In this document: positions 8,128 through 14,666 of the stretch, one piece after another
Layout of the letters: every line of letters begins with the position of its first letter
Numbering within the stretch: position 1 is the stretch's first letter
Assembly (NCBI GenBank): GCA_026645945.1
Contig: JAPKMO010000001.1
Span: 71,427-105,100 of the forward strand
Length of the DNA stretch: 33,674 bases
Source of the DNA: Anaerolineae bacterium
GTDB taxonomy: Bacteria; Chloroflexota; Anaerolineae; Aggregatilineales; Phototrophicaceae
Direction: 5' to 3'
Notes under the pieces: model-generated
What the model saw: the letters and a program-made list of their open reading frames with translations, nothing else
Told to the model about the DNA's origin: nothing
Database searches by the model: none
Program-made: the position numbers and the translations under genes

Positions 8128-10269
8128 TTACTCGCCCCTGACGGGTGGGCGGGTGTAACCCGACACATCCCCGCCAATGGCCTCGATGCTGTCGTACAGC
8201 ACCTGCAAGATGTAGTGCGGGTTGTGAGCGAAATCGCCGGGGTCCTTCTGCGCAAACTGGTAGTTGTACGCGGCGCGCAGCAGGGTAGGCGTCCAGGTCG
8301 CGTAACGGTTGCCAAAGTTCGCTTCGTCTGGATCAGCCGCGCCGTTGGCGTTGGTGTCAACGAACCAGTATGGATAGGCGTGCGCGTCGTAGGCAATCGG
8401 CGTGCCGACCGTGCTGGCCGCATAGGCCTGGATTGCCGCAAAAAGCGCCTCTTCCAGCGTCCCGATTTCGTCACGAATCGGCTCATCGGCGCTGCCATCG
8501 CCGTCATAGTCAATCAGTTCGACATCTTCCGTCATGCGGATTAAGAGGACATCTTCCGCTTCCTCAACTTCTTTGTGACAGTCCTCGCACTGATTGAGCC
8601 GAATGGTTCCGTCGTGCTGGCGGTGGCAGCCGGTGCAGGTGTTCGGCGCATCTTCCGCATGGAGGTTACGCCCGTTGTATTCACGACCGGCGTACTGGTA
8701 GGCGCCCTGGGCTTCGCTGCCGAAAAGCGACGCGCCTGCCGCAAAGTAGTGAACGTTGCGAAAGGTCAGCTTGTCGGTCACTTCGTCGTCGCCCACGCCG
8801 GCTGCGCTGATGGCCCGGTTGACACTCACCGTTGACTCGCGCCCCTGGTGACAGGCGAGGCAGAGATTGTTTTCGTCTTCCTCACCGAAGCTGAGTTTGG
8901 CGCCGCTGGGGAACGTCACGTCATTCACCGGGTAAACAGTGAATTCGGCCAGATCGTCATGGCAGGTCGAGCAGGACAGGCCGTAAGCGACCGGTTCGGC
9001 GATGTTCACGCCGTTCTTGAGGAAGACCGGCAGGCCGGTTGCCGTGTGGCAGCGAGCGCAGTCGCCGGGTACTTCGCCGTCTGCATCCCAATGCCGGAAG
9101 GCCTCAACCGTCGGGTTGAAGTGCATAGGCGCATCACGATTGAGTTCCGCCAGATCAAGGGGCTGCGCCAGCTCTGCGCTCAGCGAAGCGGTGCTGTCAT
9201 ACAGCAGCTCGATCACATACTGCGGGTTGTGGGCGTATGCGCCGGGATCTTTGACCGACACCTGATAGTTGTAGACAGCGCGTTCCAGGTTGGCGGTAAA
9301 AGCGTTGTAGCCATTTTCGGGGGTCTTTTCGTCATCGTCCGGGCTGCCATTGCCGTTGGTATCAATGAACCAGTACGGGTAGCTGAGCGCGTCGTAGACG
9401 ATGGCCGTCCCGGAGACTTCCGCCGCATAGGCCTGAATGGCCGCCATCAACACTTCCTGCATTCCTTCGATTTCGCCGGCAATGCCTTCGCCATCGTCGC
9501 CGTCACCATCGAAGTCAATGTTCGAGCCATCCATGCGGATGTCGCGCAGGTCTTCGACTGATTCAACGTCGTGGCAGGTGGAGCAGGCATCAACTTTCAC
9601 TTCCAGTGTGTGCGGGTTGTGGCAGTCCGCGCAGGCCTCGAAGCCCTCAACATGCAGATTGCGCCCCATGTAAACCTGCCCATCGTACTGGTAGCCGCCG
9701 CGCGCCGCGCCGCCGTAGAGTGTTGCCGCCGCCGCGTAGTAGTGGATGTTGATGAAGCGCAGATCAGGGCTGACCTGGTTGGGGTTTTCAACCAGGCCGA
9801 GTTCCTGGAGTCTGGCGTTCACGCTGTCGGTAGACGCGCGCCCCTGATGGCACACCATACACCGCGCCGAGTCGCCGGTGTCGCCCAGTTCGACGCCCGA
9901 TGGGAACACGACAGTGGTCAGTTGAGCGGCGGTCGGAGCATGGCAGGCATCGCACGTGATAACCGTACCAAGCGGCGCGGGCCCCTCAACCGAGCCAAAT
10001 TCCGTGCCGTCCGCGCCAACAAAATCGCGGTAGCCGGGTGTTGAATGGCATTTGGCGCAGTTAGCGTCAATTTCGCCGTCGCTGTCCCAGTGGGTGAACG
10101 CCTCTGCGGTAGTATCCGCATGGGGCGACTCCACCCAGGCGTTGTAGTACTCTGCAAGATATGGCGGTTCTTCGGCATCCTGGGCAAGCACCAGCGGCTG
10201 GTTTAGGAGGAGCAGACCGGCGGTCATGCACAGAACGCCTATGAATAGAATTAAGTAACTTTTTTTCAT
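8128..10269 (-). CDS. Secreted decaheme cytochrome c built from two tandem five-heme modules with Ca-loop-like motifs
   Basis: The 713-residue protein has a signal peptide (about 1-30, cleavage near LAQ/DAEE) and no other membrane helix, so it should be exported. Ten CXXCH sites occur as two sets of five: C71, C106, C137, C213, C229 and C404, C433, C470, C545, C561. Residues about 56-360 and 388-695 are a clear internal duplication: EAFTHWDSDGE/EAFRHWDADGE before heme 1, CMVCHQGRAST/CLACHQGREST, IHYYAAAATLYG/VHYFAAGASLFG, GRNLH in both, YPYWFIDTNGNG/YPYWFVDTNANG, and AHNPQYVIELLYDS/AHNPHYILQVLYDS. Each module carries two Asp-rich loops (DFDGDGDDGE at 252 and DTNGNGSPDDDE at 303; DYDGDGSADE at 587 and DTNANGAADPDE at 638) that look like calcium-binding DxDxDG loops. 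No enzymatic fold is recognised. A terminal or extracellular electron carrier is the most likely role. The promoter region shares the GGATGATT element of the neighbouring cytochrome operon. GGAGAAGG precedes the ATG. Confidence 0.87.
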   Translation of the reverse strand: MKKSYLILFIGVLCMTAGLLLLNQPLVLAQDAEEPPYLAEYYNAWVESPHADTTAEAFTHWDSDGEIDANCAKCHSTPGYRDFVGADGTEFGSVEGPAPLGTVITCDACHAPTAAQLTTVVFPSGVELGDTGDSARCMVCHQGRASTDSVNARLQELGLVENPNQVSPDLRFINIHYYAAAATLYGGAARGGYQYDGQVYMGRNLHVEGFEACADCHNPHTLEVKVDACSTCHDVESVEDLRDIRMDGSNIDFDGDGDDGEGIAGEIEGMQEVLMAAIQAYAAEVSGTAIVYDALSYPYWFIDTNGNGSPDDDEKTPENGYNAFTANLERAVYNYQVSVKDPGAYAHNPQYVIELLYDSTASLSAELAQPLDLAELNRDAPMHFNPTVEAFRHWDADGEVPGDCARCHTATGLPVFLKNGVNIAEPVAYGLSCSTCHDDLAEFTVYPVNDVTFPSGAKLSFGEEDENNLCLACHQGRESTVSVNRAISAAGVGDDEVTDKLTFRNVHYFAAGASLFGSEAQGAYQYAGREYNGRNLHAEDAPNTCTGCHRQHDGTIRLNQCEDCHKEVEEAEDVLLIRMTEDVELIDYDGDGSADEPIRDEIGTLEEALFAAIQAYAASTVGTPIAYDAHAYPYWFVDTNANGAADPDEANFGNRYATWTPTLLRAAYNYQFAQKDPGDFAHNPHYILQVLYDSIEAIGGDVSGYTRPPVRGE

Positions 10270-10317
10270 AACCCTTCTCCATTGAGTGAGGATTGGACAC
10301 GATGATGATCTCTACCA

Positions 10318-10355
10318 TCCGCACGGCACTCCCCTGCCAGAGTGCGCGATGCGGA
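10318..10355 (-). promoter_or_regulatory. Stem-loop in the 5' leader of the decaheme gene
   Basis: Outer arms TCCGCA (10318-10323) and TGCGGA (10350-10355) and inner arms GCACTC (10326-10331) and GAGTGC (10340-10345) form a two-part hairpin with a small internal loop. It lies within the inferred ~127-base leader, about 50 bases before the start codon. It may affect mRNA stability or translation. Confidence 0.45.
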
Positions 10356-10402
10356 CAATCCGTCGAAAAGGAGTGACTGTAAAAAACACGCTCCCTGTAT
10401 TT

Positions 10403-10430
10403 ATTGTTGCATTCATCGGAAAGGCTGCAA
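10403..10430 (-). promoter_or_regulatory. Promoter for the decaheme cytochrome gene
   Basis: On the minus strand TTGCAG (10430-10425), a 16-base spacer and AACAAT (10408-10403) mirror the promoter at 3856-3883 in hexamers, spacing and distance to the GGATGATT element. The identical layout is the main support. Confidence 0.55.
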
Positions 10431-10460
10431 TCATCCTCCGGGATGATCTCGGATCATTCC
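10427..10460. promoter_or_regulatory. Three-part GGATGATT regulatory element, copy B
   Basis: Read on the minus strand the element is GGAATGATC, then ATCATCC, then GGATGATTGC, in the same 34-base frame as copy A at 3826-3859, with the last unit overlapping the -35 of the decaheme promoter. The first unit is less perfect than in copy A. Confidence 0.68.
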
Positions 10461-10502
10461 ACAGCATGAATCATAGGGGCCGCATAGCCTGCGCGCGGGC
10501 TG

Positions 10503-10532
10503 CCCATTTTTGAGCCGCGCCGCGAAAATGGG
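10503..10532. repeat. Inverted repeat upstream of the YhhN-family gene
   Basis: CCCATTTT (10503-10510) and AAAATGGG (10525-10532) form a perfect 8-bp inverted repeat around a 14-base GC-rich centre. It lies in the 331-bp gap 10270-10600, which otherwise holds the decaheme leader, promoter and element B. It could be an operator or hairpin for the downstream plus-strand gene; no function is shown. Confidence 0.35.
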
Positions 10533-10600
10533 TAAACTCGCAAAGGTGGCACGTACAGCGCCATGACTATTTTTTATGCACCCAAGAATGCAGGTTTATC

Positions 10601-11341
10601 ATGTCTCTCAGCTTTTTTTCAACGGAACGCCTCTGGCTGTTGGTTTTGCTTTTGTTATGGGCCGCTTTATTGTTCGGGGGTTTTATCTTCGGCAGGCCGC
10701 ACGAAGATGGCAAACGCCGGATGCCGACCTGGACGCGGATGGCGTCGTCGCTGGCGCTGGTTCTGGCCGGTTGGGGCGGGTTTTTAGGCATCCGTGAAGG
10801 GGACGCGGGGGCAGCTGCGCTGCTGGTTGCCCTCGGCATGACGCTGGGTTTCCTGGGCGATCTGTTCATGGCGCGGCTGATTCCGGTCGGTAATCACATT
10901 CTGGGCGGCATCGGCGCTTTTGGCCTGGGGCATATCCTGTACATCGTGGCTTTCGTACAGTTCGATGCCCTGGCCGGCACGATCATGGGCGCAAATGCGG
11001 CTGCGCTGGTGGTTTGGTGGTTGATCGGCGTGGGCGGCTGGTATCTGGTCGTCTTTCGGGGACAGAAGCCGACTCCGCTGCATCTCGCGGCGCTGCCGTA
11101 TGCGCTGCTGCTTTCCAGCACGGCGGGGTTTGCCACCATGCTGGCGGTCACCCAACCGTCAGTTTTTCTGCCGCTGGCGGTAGGCGCGGCGCTGTTCCTG
11201 CTCAGCGATCTGATCTTGGCGGCGGAGCTGTTTAACGGCCTTCACTTTCCGCTGATCGGCGATGTGGTGTGGCTGACCTACGGGCCGGCGCAAATGCTGA
11301 TCGTGTATGCGATGATCGGGGCGCTTTTGATGTGGAAGTGA
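10601..11341 (+). CDS. YhhN/TMEM86-family membrane protein (lysoplasmalogenase-like)
   Basis: The 246-residue product is almost entirely hydrophobic with about seven to eight membrane helices. Family signatures are GFLGDLFMA (about 85-93), GAFGLGHILYIVAF (about 105-118), GAALFLLSDLILA (about 195-207) and WLTYGPAQMLIVY near the C-terminus. The conserved Asp residues in the GD and SD motifs are candidate catalytic residues. Characterised relatives hydrolyse the vinyl-ether bond of lysoplasmalogens; bacterial YhhN functions are mostly untested, so the activity is inferred from family. The ribosome-binding site is weak (AGG seven bases upstream). It stands alone and converges on the GH4 gene. Confidence 0.8.
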   Translation: MSLSFFSTERLWLLVLLLLWAALLFGGFIFGRPHEDGKRRMPTWTRMASSLALVLAGWGGFLGIREGDAGAAALLVALGMTLGFLGDLFMARLIPVGNHILGGIGAFGLGHILYIVAFVQFDALAGTIMGANAAALVVWWLIGVGGWYLVVFRGQKPTPLHLAALPYALLLSSTAGFATMLAVTQPSVFLPLAVGAALFLLSDLILAAELFNGLHFPLIGDVVWLTYGPAQMLIVYAMIGALLMWK

Positions 11342-11343
11342 GC

Positions 11344-11367
11344 GGGGCGAGTCCAGAAACCCGCCCC
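11344..11367. repeat. REP-like GC-rich hairpin between convergent genes
   Basis: GGGGCG (11344-11349) and CGCCCC (11362-11367) pair around a 12-base loop between the YhhN and GH4 genes. The reverse strand shares the skeleton GGGGCGGG...GGACTCGCCCC with the palindrome at 16397-16421. It may act in transcription termination for both genes, although there is no T run. Confidence 0.5.
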
Positions 11368-11383
11368 AATGCGCTAAAGTGTG

Positions 11384-12697
11384 CTACGCTTTCTGCACCC
11401 AGTCGGGCAGGTAGGGCGCTTCGGTGGCTGCCATCTCGTCGAACAGTTGGCGGATTTCGGCAGGCGACAGCACCGCCGCCGTCAGCGGGTCGAGCATAAG
11501 GGCATGAACGGCGGCCTCGCGGTCGCATTCCAGGATGGCGTTCGCCACCAGTTCGTGAACGTTCATGTGCGCCACGTCCAGTGCGGCAAGCTGCGGCGGC
11601 AGCGAGCCGAAATGTGTCGGCTGGATGCCGTTGCGGTCAACCAGACAGGCGACTTCGACCAGCCCATCCTGCGGCAGATTGTCAATCAGACCGGTATTCG
11701 GCACGTTGCCGTAAATAACCGTCGGCCTGTTGAATTCAATGGCTTCGATGATGTACGAGCCATATTCGTGGCCGCGTTTGATGGCGATTTCTTCCTCGCC
11801 GCTCAACATGCGCTGGATTTTTTCGTCCGACCCGGCGCGCCAGTACGGCCAGTTGTTGGCATAAAAGCCGGTTTCGCCCAGATAGCCCTCGCGGCAGTAT
11901 TTTTCGATTAACTCCGGGCGCTTGCGGAAGTACGGCACGTATTCCGAAAAATGCCCGCTGCTTTCGGTGACGAACGCGCCGAAGTGCAGCATCATCTCGA
12001 ACCGCACCGGGTCGCGCTCGTAAATCTCTTTTTCGCGGGCTTTTTCGCGCAGCAGCGGATACAGGTCTTCGCCGTCGCGGGTGAGTTCGGTGAACCAGGC
12101 CAGGTGGTTGATGCCGGCGCAGCGGAATTTCATCTCCTCGTAGGGGATGTCCATATAACCGGCAAGCTGCCTGGATGTCCCCTGAACTGAGTGACACAGG
12201 CCGACTATCGGCAGGTAGGTGGCGCGCGTGCCGACTAGGCAGAGGATGGACATCGGATTGGTGTAGTTCAAAACGACGGCATCCGGCGCGACCCGCTCGG
12301 TGTCGGCCAGGATGTCCAGCCAGGCGGGGGCGGTGCGGAGCGCCTTAAAGATGCCGCCCGGCCCAATCGTGTCGCCGATACACTGGTTGATGCCGTATTT
12401 CATCGGGATGTCGAAGTCGTGGCGCACGTTGGCGAGGCCGGCGACCTCGATGGTGTTGATGAGGTAGTCCGTATCCGGCAGCACGTCGAGGCGGTTGGTG
12501 GAGGCTTCGATGCGCCATTTGCGCCCGCTCATCTGAACGACACGCTCGGTGATCTGGTGCGCCAGTTCCAGCCGGCGGGCGTCAATGTCCACCAGCCCGA
12601 AAACGCCGGTTTCCATTCCGGGGGTGGACAAAAGGTCGGTGATGATTTCGTAGGCAAAAACGGTGCTGCCTGCGCCTATAAAAGTAACTTTCGGCAT
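11384..12697 (-). CDS. GH4-family glycosidase, alpha-galactosidase (MelA) type
   Basis: The 437-residue protein belongs to glycoside hydrolase family 4, whose members cleave glycosides by an NAD- and Mn-dependent oxidation-elimination route in the cytoplasm. Residues 1-13 (MPKVTFIGAGSTV) form the nucleotide-binding glycine loop, with VDID at 36-39 at the end of the second strand. NYTNPMSI (144-151), the metal-site Cys168 in CHSVQ and His198 in GINHLAW are the family's active-site signatures. CHSV is the form known for alpha-galactosidases, against CDMP or CNIP in phospho-glucosidases. GDTIGPGGIF (108-117) is also typical. The promoter carries the same operator as the lacI-type gene at 29944-30957, so its substrate is probably what that ABC system imports. 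Related alpha-glucuronidase or galacturonidase activity is the main alternative. Confidence 0.87.
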   Translation of the reverse strand: MPKVTFIGAGSTVFAYEIITDLLSTPGMETGVFGLVDIDARRLELAHQITERVVQMSGRKWRIEASTNRLDVLPDTDYLINTIEVAGLANVRHDFDIPMKYGINQCIGDTIGPGGIFKALRTAPAWLDILADTERVAPDAVVLNYTNPMSILCLVGTRATYLPIVGLCHSVQGTSRQLAGYMDIPYEEMKFRCAGINHLAWFTELTRDGEDLYPLLREKAREKEIYERDPVRFEMMLHFGAFVTESSGHFSEYVPYFRKRPELIEKYCREGYLGETGFYANNWPYWRAGSDEKIQRMLSGEEEIAIKRGHEYGSYIIEAIEFNRPTVIYGNVPNTGLIDNLPQDGLVEVACLVDRNGIQPTHFGSLPPQLAALDVAHMNVHELVANAILECDREAAVHALMLDPLTAAVLSPAEIRQLFDEMAATEAPYLPDWVQKA

Positions 12698-12730
12698 GGT
12701 GCAACCTTTCGGGTAATATTGTGCCGAGTC

Positions 12731-12751
12731 TCATCATCTGAGTGATGATGA
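12731..12751. repeat. Inverted repeat in the GH4 leader
   Basis: TCATCATC (12731-12738) and GATGATGA (12744-12751) form a perfect 8-bp inverted repeat with a five-base loop. It sits in the inferred GH4 leader, next to the LacI-type operator. It may be a leader hairpin or a second regulator site. Confidence 0.4.
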
Positions 12752-12756
12752 GGGGC

Positions 12757-12771
12757 GTTAAGCGTTTAACT
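12757..12771. promoter_or_regulatory. LacI-type operator in the GH4/dioxygenase divergent region
   Basis: GTTAAGCGTTTAACT (12757-12771) is a near-palindrome with a central CG, as in LacI-family operators. Its reverse complement AGTTAAACGCTTAAC is identical over 15 bases to 30975-30989 in front of the lacI-type gene. It lies just downstream of the GH4 -10, where binding would block transcription. Confidence 0.75.
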
Positions 12772-12774
12772 GTT

Positions 12775-12782
12775 ATTATACT
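12775..12782. promoter_or_regulatory. Overlapping divergent -10 boxes
   Basis: The minus strand has TATAAT (12780-12775) for the GH4 gene, and the plus strand has TATACT (12777-12782) as a candidate for the dioxygenase/esterase operon. Both lack convincing -35 hexamers. The operator at 12757-12771 is adjacent to both. Confidence 0.4.
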
Positions 12783-12816
12783 GCCAATGCGGGATGTAGG
12801 GGTATGAGGAGTGTTC

Positions 12817-13908
12817 GTGTTGAAAATCCTGGGACTGCACCATATTACGCTGGTTTGCTCGGACGCGCAGCGGACAGTTGACTTTTACACACAGATTTTG
12901 GGGCAGCGGTTAATCAAACAGACCGTGAACTTTGACGACCCCGGCAGCTACCATCTCTACTTCGGAGATGAAACCGGGCGTCCGGGTTCGGCCATCACCT
13001 TTTTCGAGTGGCCGAACGCGCGCCGGGGGCGGAGCGGCATCGGCGGTACGCATCATTTTGCGCTGCGGACTGCCGGCTATGATGGCCTGCTGAAGTGGAA
13101 ACGCTGGCTGACCGATCATCAGGTCAGGGTCAGCGGGCCGTATGACCGGCTGTATTTTAAGTCTATCTATTTCCGCGACCCGGATGGTTCGATTATCGAA
13201 ATCGCCACCGACGGCCCCGGCTGGATGATGGACGAGGAAGCCGAAAAAATCGGCACAACTTTCCGACAGCCGCCGCCGGAGATGGTGATTAACAACCGCG
13301 ATGAGACACGCATCCAGGCCGAAACTTGGCCGGAGCCGGTTGAACGGATTACGGGCGATATGGCCCTGCTCAACGGGATGCACCACATTTCAGCCATCAG
13401 CTCCAATATCCAGCGTACGGAGGCATTCTTTGGAGAACTGCTGGGGATGCGCCGTGTGAAGATGACCGCTAATTTTGACGATACCGCCTCGGCTCACTGG
13501 TATTGGGGTGTGGACGACGGCAAACCCGGCACGCTCATCACCTATTTCGAGCGCCACCCGGCCAGCGCCGGTTATGCTCAGATGGGCGCGGGGCAGACGC
13601 ACCATTTTGCGCTGGCCGTTGCGGATGAAGATGAACAGCGCGAATGGCGCGAAAGGCTGATTAAAGCCGGGTTTCGCGTGTCGCCCATCATGGACCGGGT
13701 GTATTTCAAAAGCATCTACACCAGCGACCCGGACGGCCATATTGTCGAACTGGCGACGGTTGGGCCGGGTTTTGCGGCGGATGAGCCGGTCGAATCGCTG
13801 GGCGGGACGCTCAAACTGCCGCCCTGGCTGGAGGCAAATCGTTCGACGATTGAGGCGTATCTGCGCCCGCTGGCTGCCCCGGCCTGGCGCGTGCCGGAGC
13901 GGTCGTGA
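12817..13908 (+). CDS. mhqO: Two-module VOC ring-cleaving dioxygenase, MhqO-like
   Basis: The protein has two vicinal-oxygen-chelate modules. Each contains a His-His motif near its start (GLHHITLV; GMHHISAI), a second one (GTHHFALR; QTHHFALAV) and an end-strand Glu (SIIEIAT; HIVELAT), giving His-His-Glu metal sites. RLYFKSIYFRDPDG and RVYFKSIYTSDPDG confirm the duplication. Proteins of this length and layout are annotated as ring-cleaving dioxygenases that open hydroquinone- or catechol-type rings. The longest frame starts at GTG 12811, but GAGGAG (12806-12811) fits a start at GTG 12817 (five-base spacing) or TTG 12820 better; I chose 12817. It is coupled to an MhqD-like esterase by TGATG, the pairing known from the Bacillus mhqNOD quinone-resistance operon. 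The substrate is inferred from that. Confidence 0.82.
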   Translation: MLKILGLHHITLVCSDAQRTVDFYTQILGQRLIKQTVNFDDPGSYHLYFGDETGRPGSAITFFEWPNARRGRSGIGGTHHFALRTAGYDGLLKWKRWLTDHQVRVSGPYDRLYFKSIYFRDPDGSIIEIATDGPGWMMDEEAEKIGTTFRQPPPEMVINNRDETRIQAETWPEPVERITGDMALLNGMHHISAISSNIQRTEAFFGELLGMRRVKMTANFDDTASAHWYWGVDDGKPGTLITYFERHPASAGYAQMGAGQTHHFALAVADEDEQREWRERLIKAGFRVSPIMDRVYFKSIYTSDPDGHIVELATVGPGFAADEPVESLGGTLKLPPWLEANRSTIEAYLRPLAAPAWRVPERS

Positions 13909-14552
13909 TGGAAGGGCCGCATCAAAACCAGCCGCTTTTATCAGCAGGCACAGCGCCGGAAAAAGCGCGCGCGGCCATGCTGCTGGTTCATGGGCGCGGG
14001 GCGACGGCGGCGAGCATCCTGTCGCTGGCGGAGGAGTTCCGGCAGGACGAATTTTTATACCTTGCGCCGCAGGCTGGCGGTAACACCTGGTATCCCTACA
14101 GTTTCCTGTCGCCTATCGCCAGCAACGAACCGAGTATTTCGTCCGGGCTGGCGGCCATCGGCGCGGTGTTGGCGCAGGTTGAAGCCGCCGGTATCCCGCC
14201 GGAGCGCACGATTCTGCTGGGTTTTTCGCAAGGGGCGTGCCTGGCGCTGGAATATGCCGCCCGCAACGCCCGGCGTTATGGCGGGGTGGTGGGTTACAGC
14301 GGCGGTTTGATTGGCCCCGAAGGCACGCCGCGCGACTATCCCGGCGCTTTCGAAGGCACGCCGGTTTTTCTGGGGTGCGGCGTCTCCGATCCGCACATTC
14401 CAGAAGCGCGTGTGCTGGAGAGCGCTGAGATTTTCCGCCGTTTGGGGGGCGAGGTGACGGCGCGTTTGTACCCCAGGATGGGACATACGGTCAACGCGGA
14501 TGAGATCGCTTTTGTCCGAGAAATGATGGCCGCGTTGATTCGCCAAGTCTAA
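13908..14552 (+). CDS. mhqD: Alpha/beta-hydrolase carboxylesterase, MhqD-like
   Basis: This 214-residue single-domain phospholipase/carboxylesterase-type hydrolase has the oxyanion segment LLVHGRGATA, the nucleophile elbow GFSQG (Ser107), an acid in GVSDPHIP (Asp161) and the catalytic His in RMGHTVN (His193), as in the YpfH/MhqD group. ATG at 13908 overlaps the dioxygenase stop (TGATG) with GGAG about eight bases upstream; a GTG three bases earlier is also possible. The partner dioxygenase suggests that it hydrolyses products of quinone or hydroquinone ring cleavage, though family members also act on generic esters. A strong terminator follows. Confidence 0.83.
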   Translation: MEGPHQNQPLLSAGTAPEKARAAMLLVHGRGATAASILSLAEEFRQDEFLYLAPQAGGNTWYPYSFLSPIASNEPSISSGLAAIGAVLAQVEAAGIPPERTILLGFSQGACLALEYAARNARRYGGVVGYSGGLIGPEGTPRDYPGAFEGTPVFLGCGVSDPHIPEARVLESAEIFRRLGGEVTARLYPRMGHTVNADEIAFVREMMAALIRQV

Positions 14553-14572
14553 TCAGGAAGAACGATATAGTG

Positions 14573-14616
14573 CAGGCATGGCATTCGATACTCACCATGC
14601 CTGTATTGTTTTGTAT
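14573..14616 (+). terminator. Rho-independent terminator of the mhqO-mhqD operon
   Basis: CAGGCATGG (14573-14581) and CCATGCCTG (14595-14603) form a perfect 9-bp stem with a 13-base loop, followed by a T-rich tail (TATTGTTTTGTAT). It is 21 bp past the esterase stop. Confidence 0.85.
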
Positions 14617-14666
14617 ACACTGTATAGGAAAATTCAGCTATTCTATCCAAAACACAGGTGAATAAC

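Noticed and set aside
10503..10532. Rho-independent terminator for a plus-strand transcript
   Set aside because: No gene ends upstream on the plus strand and the stem is AT-rich with a large GC loop, so it was kept only as an inverted repeat.
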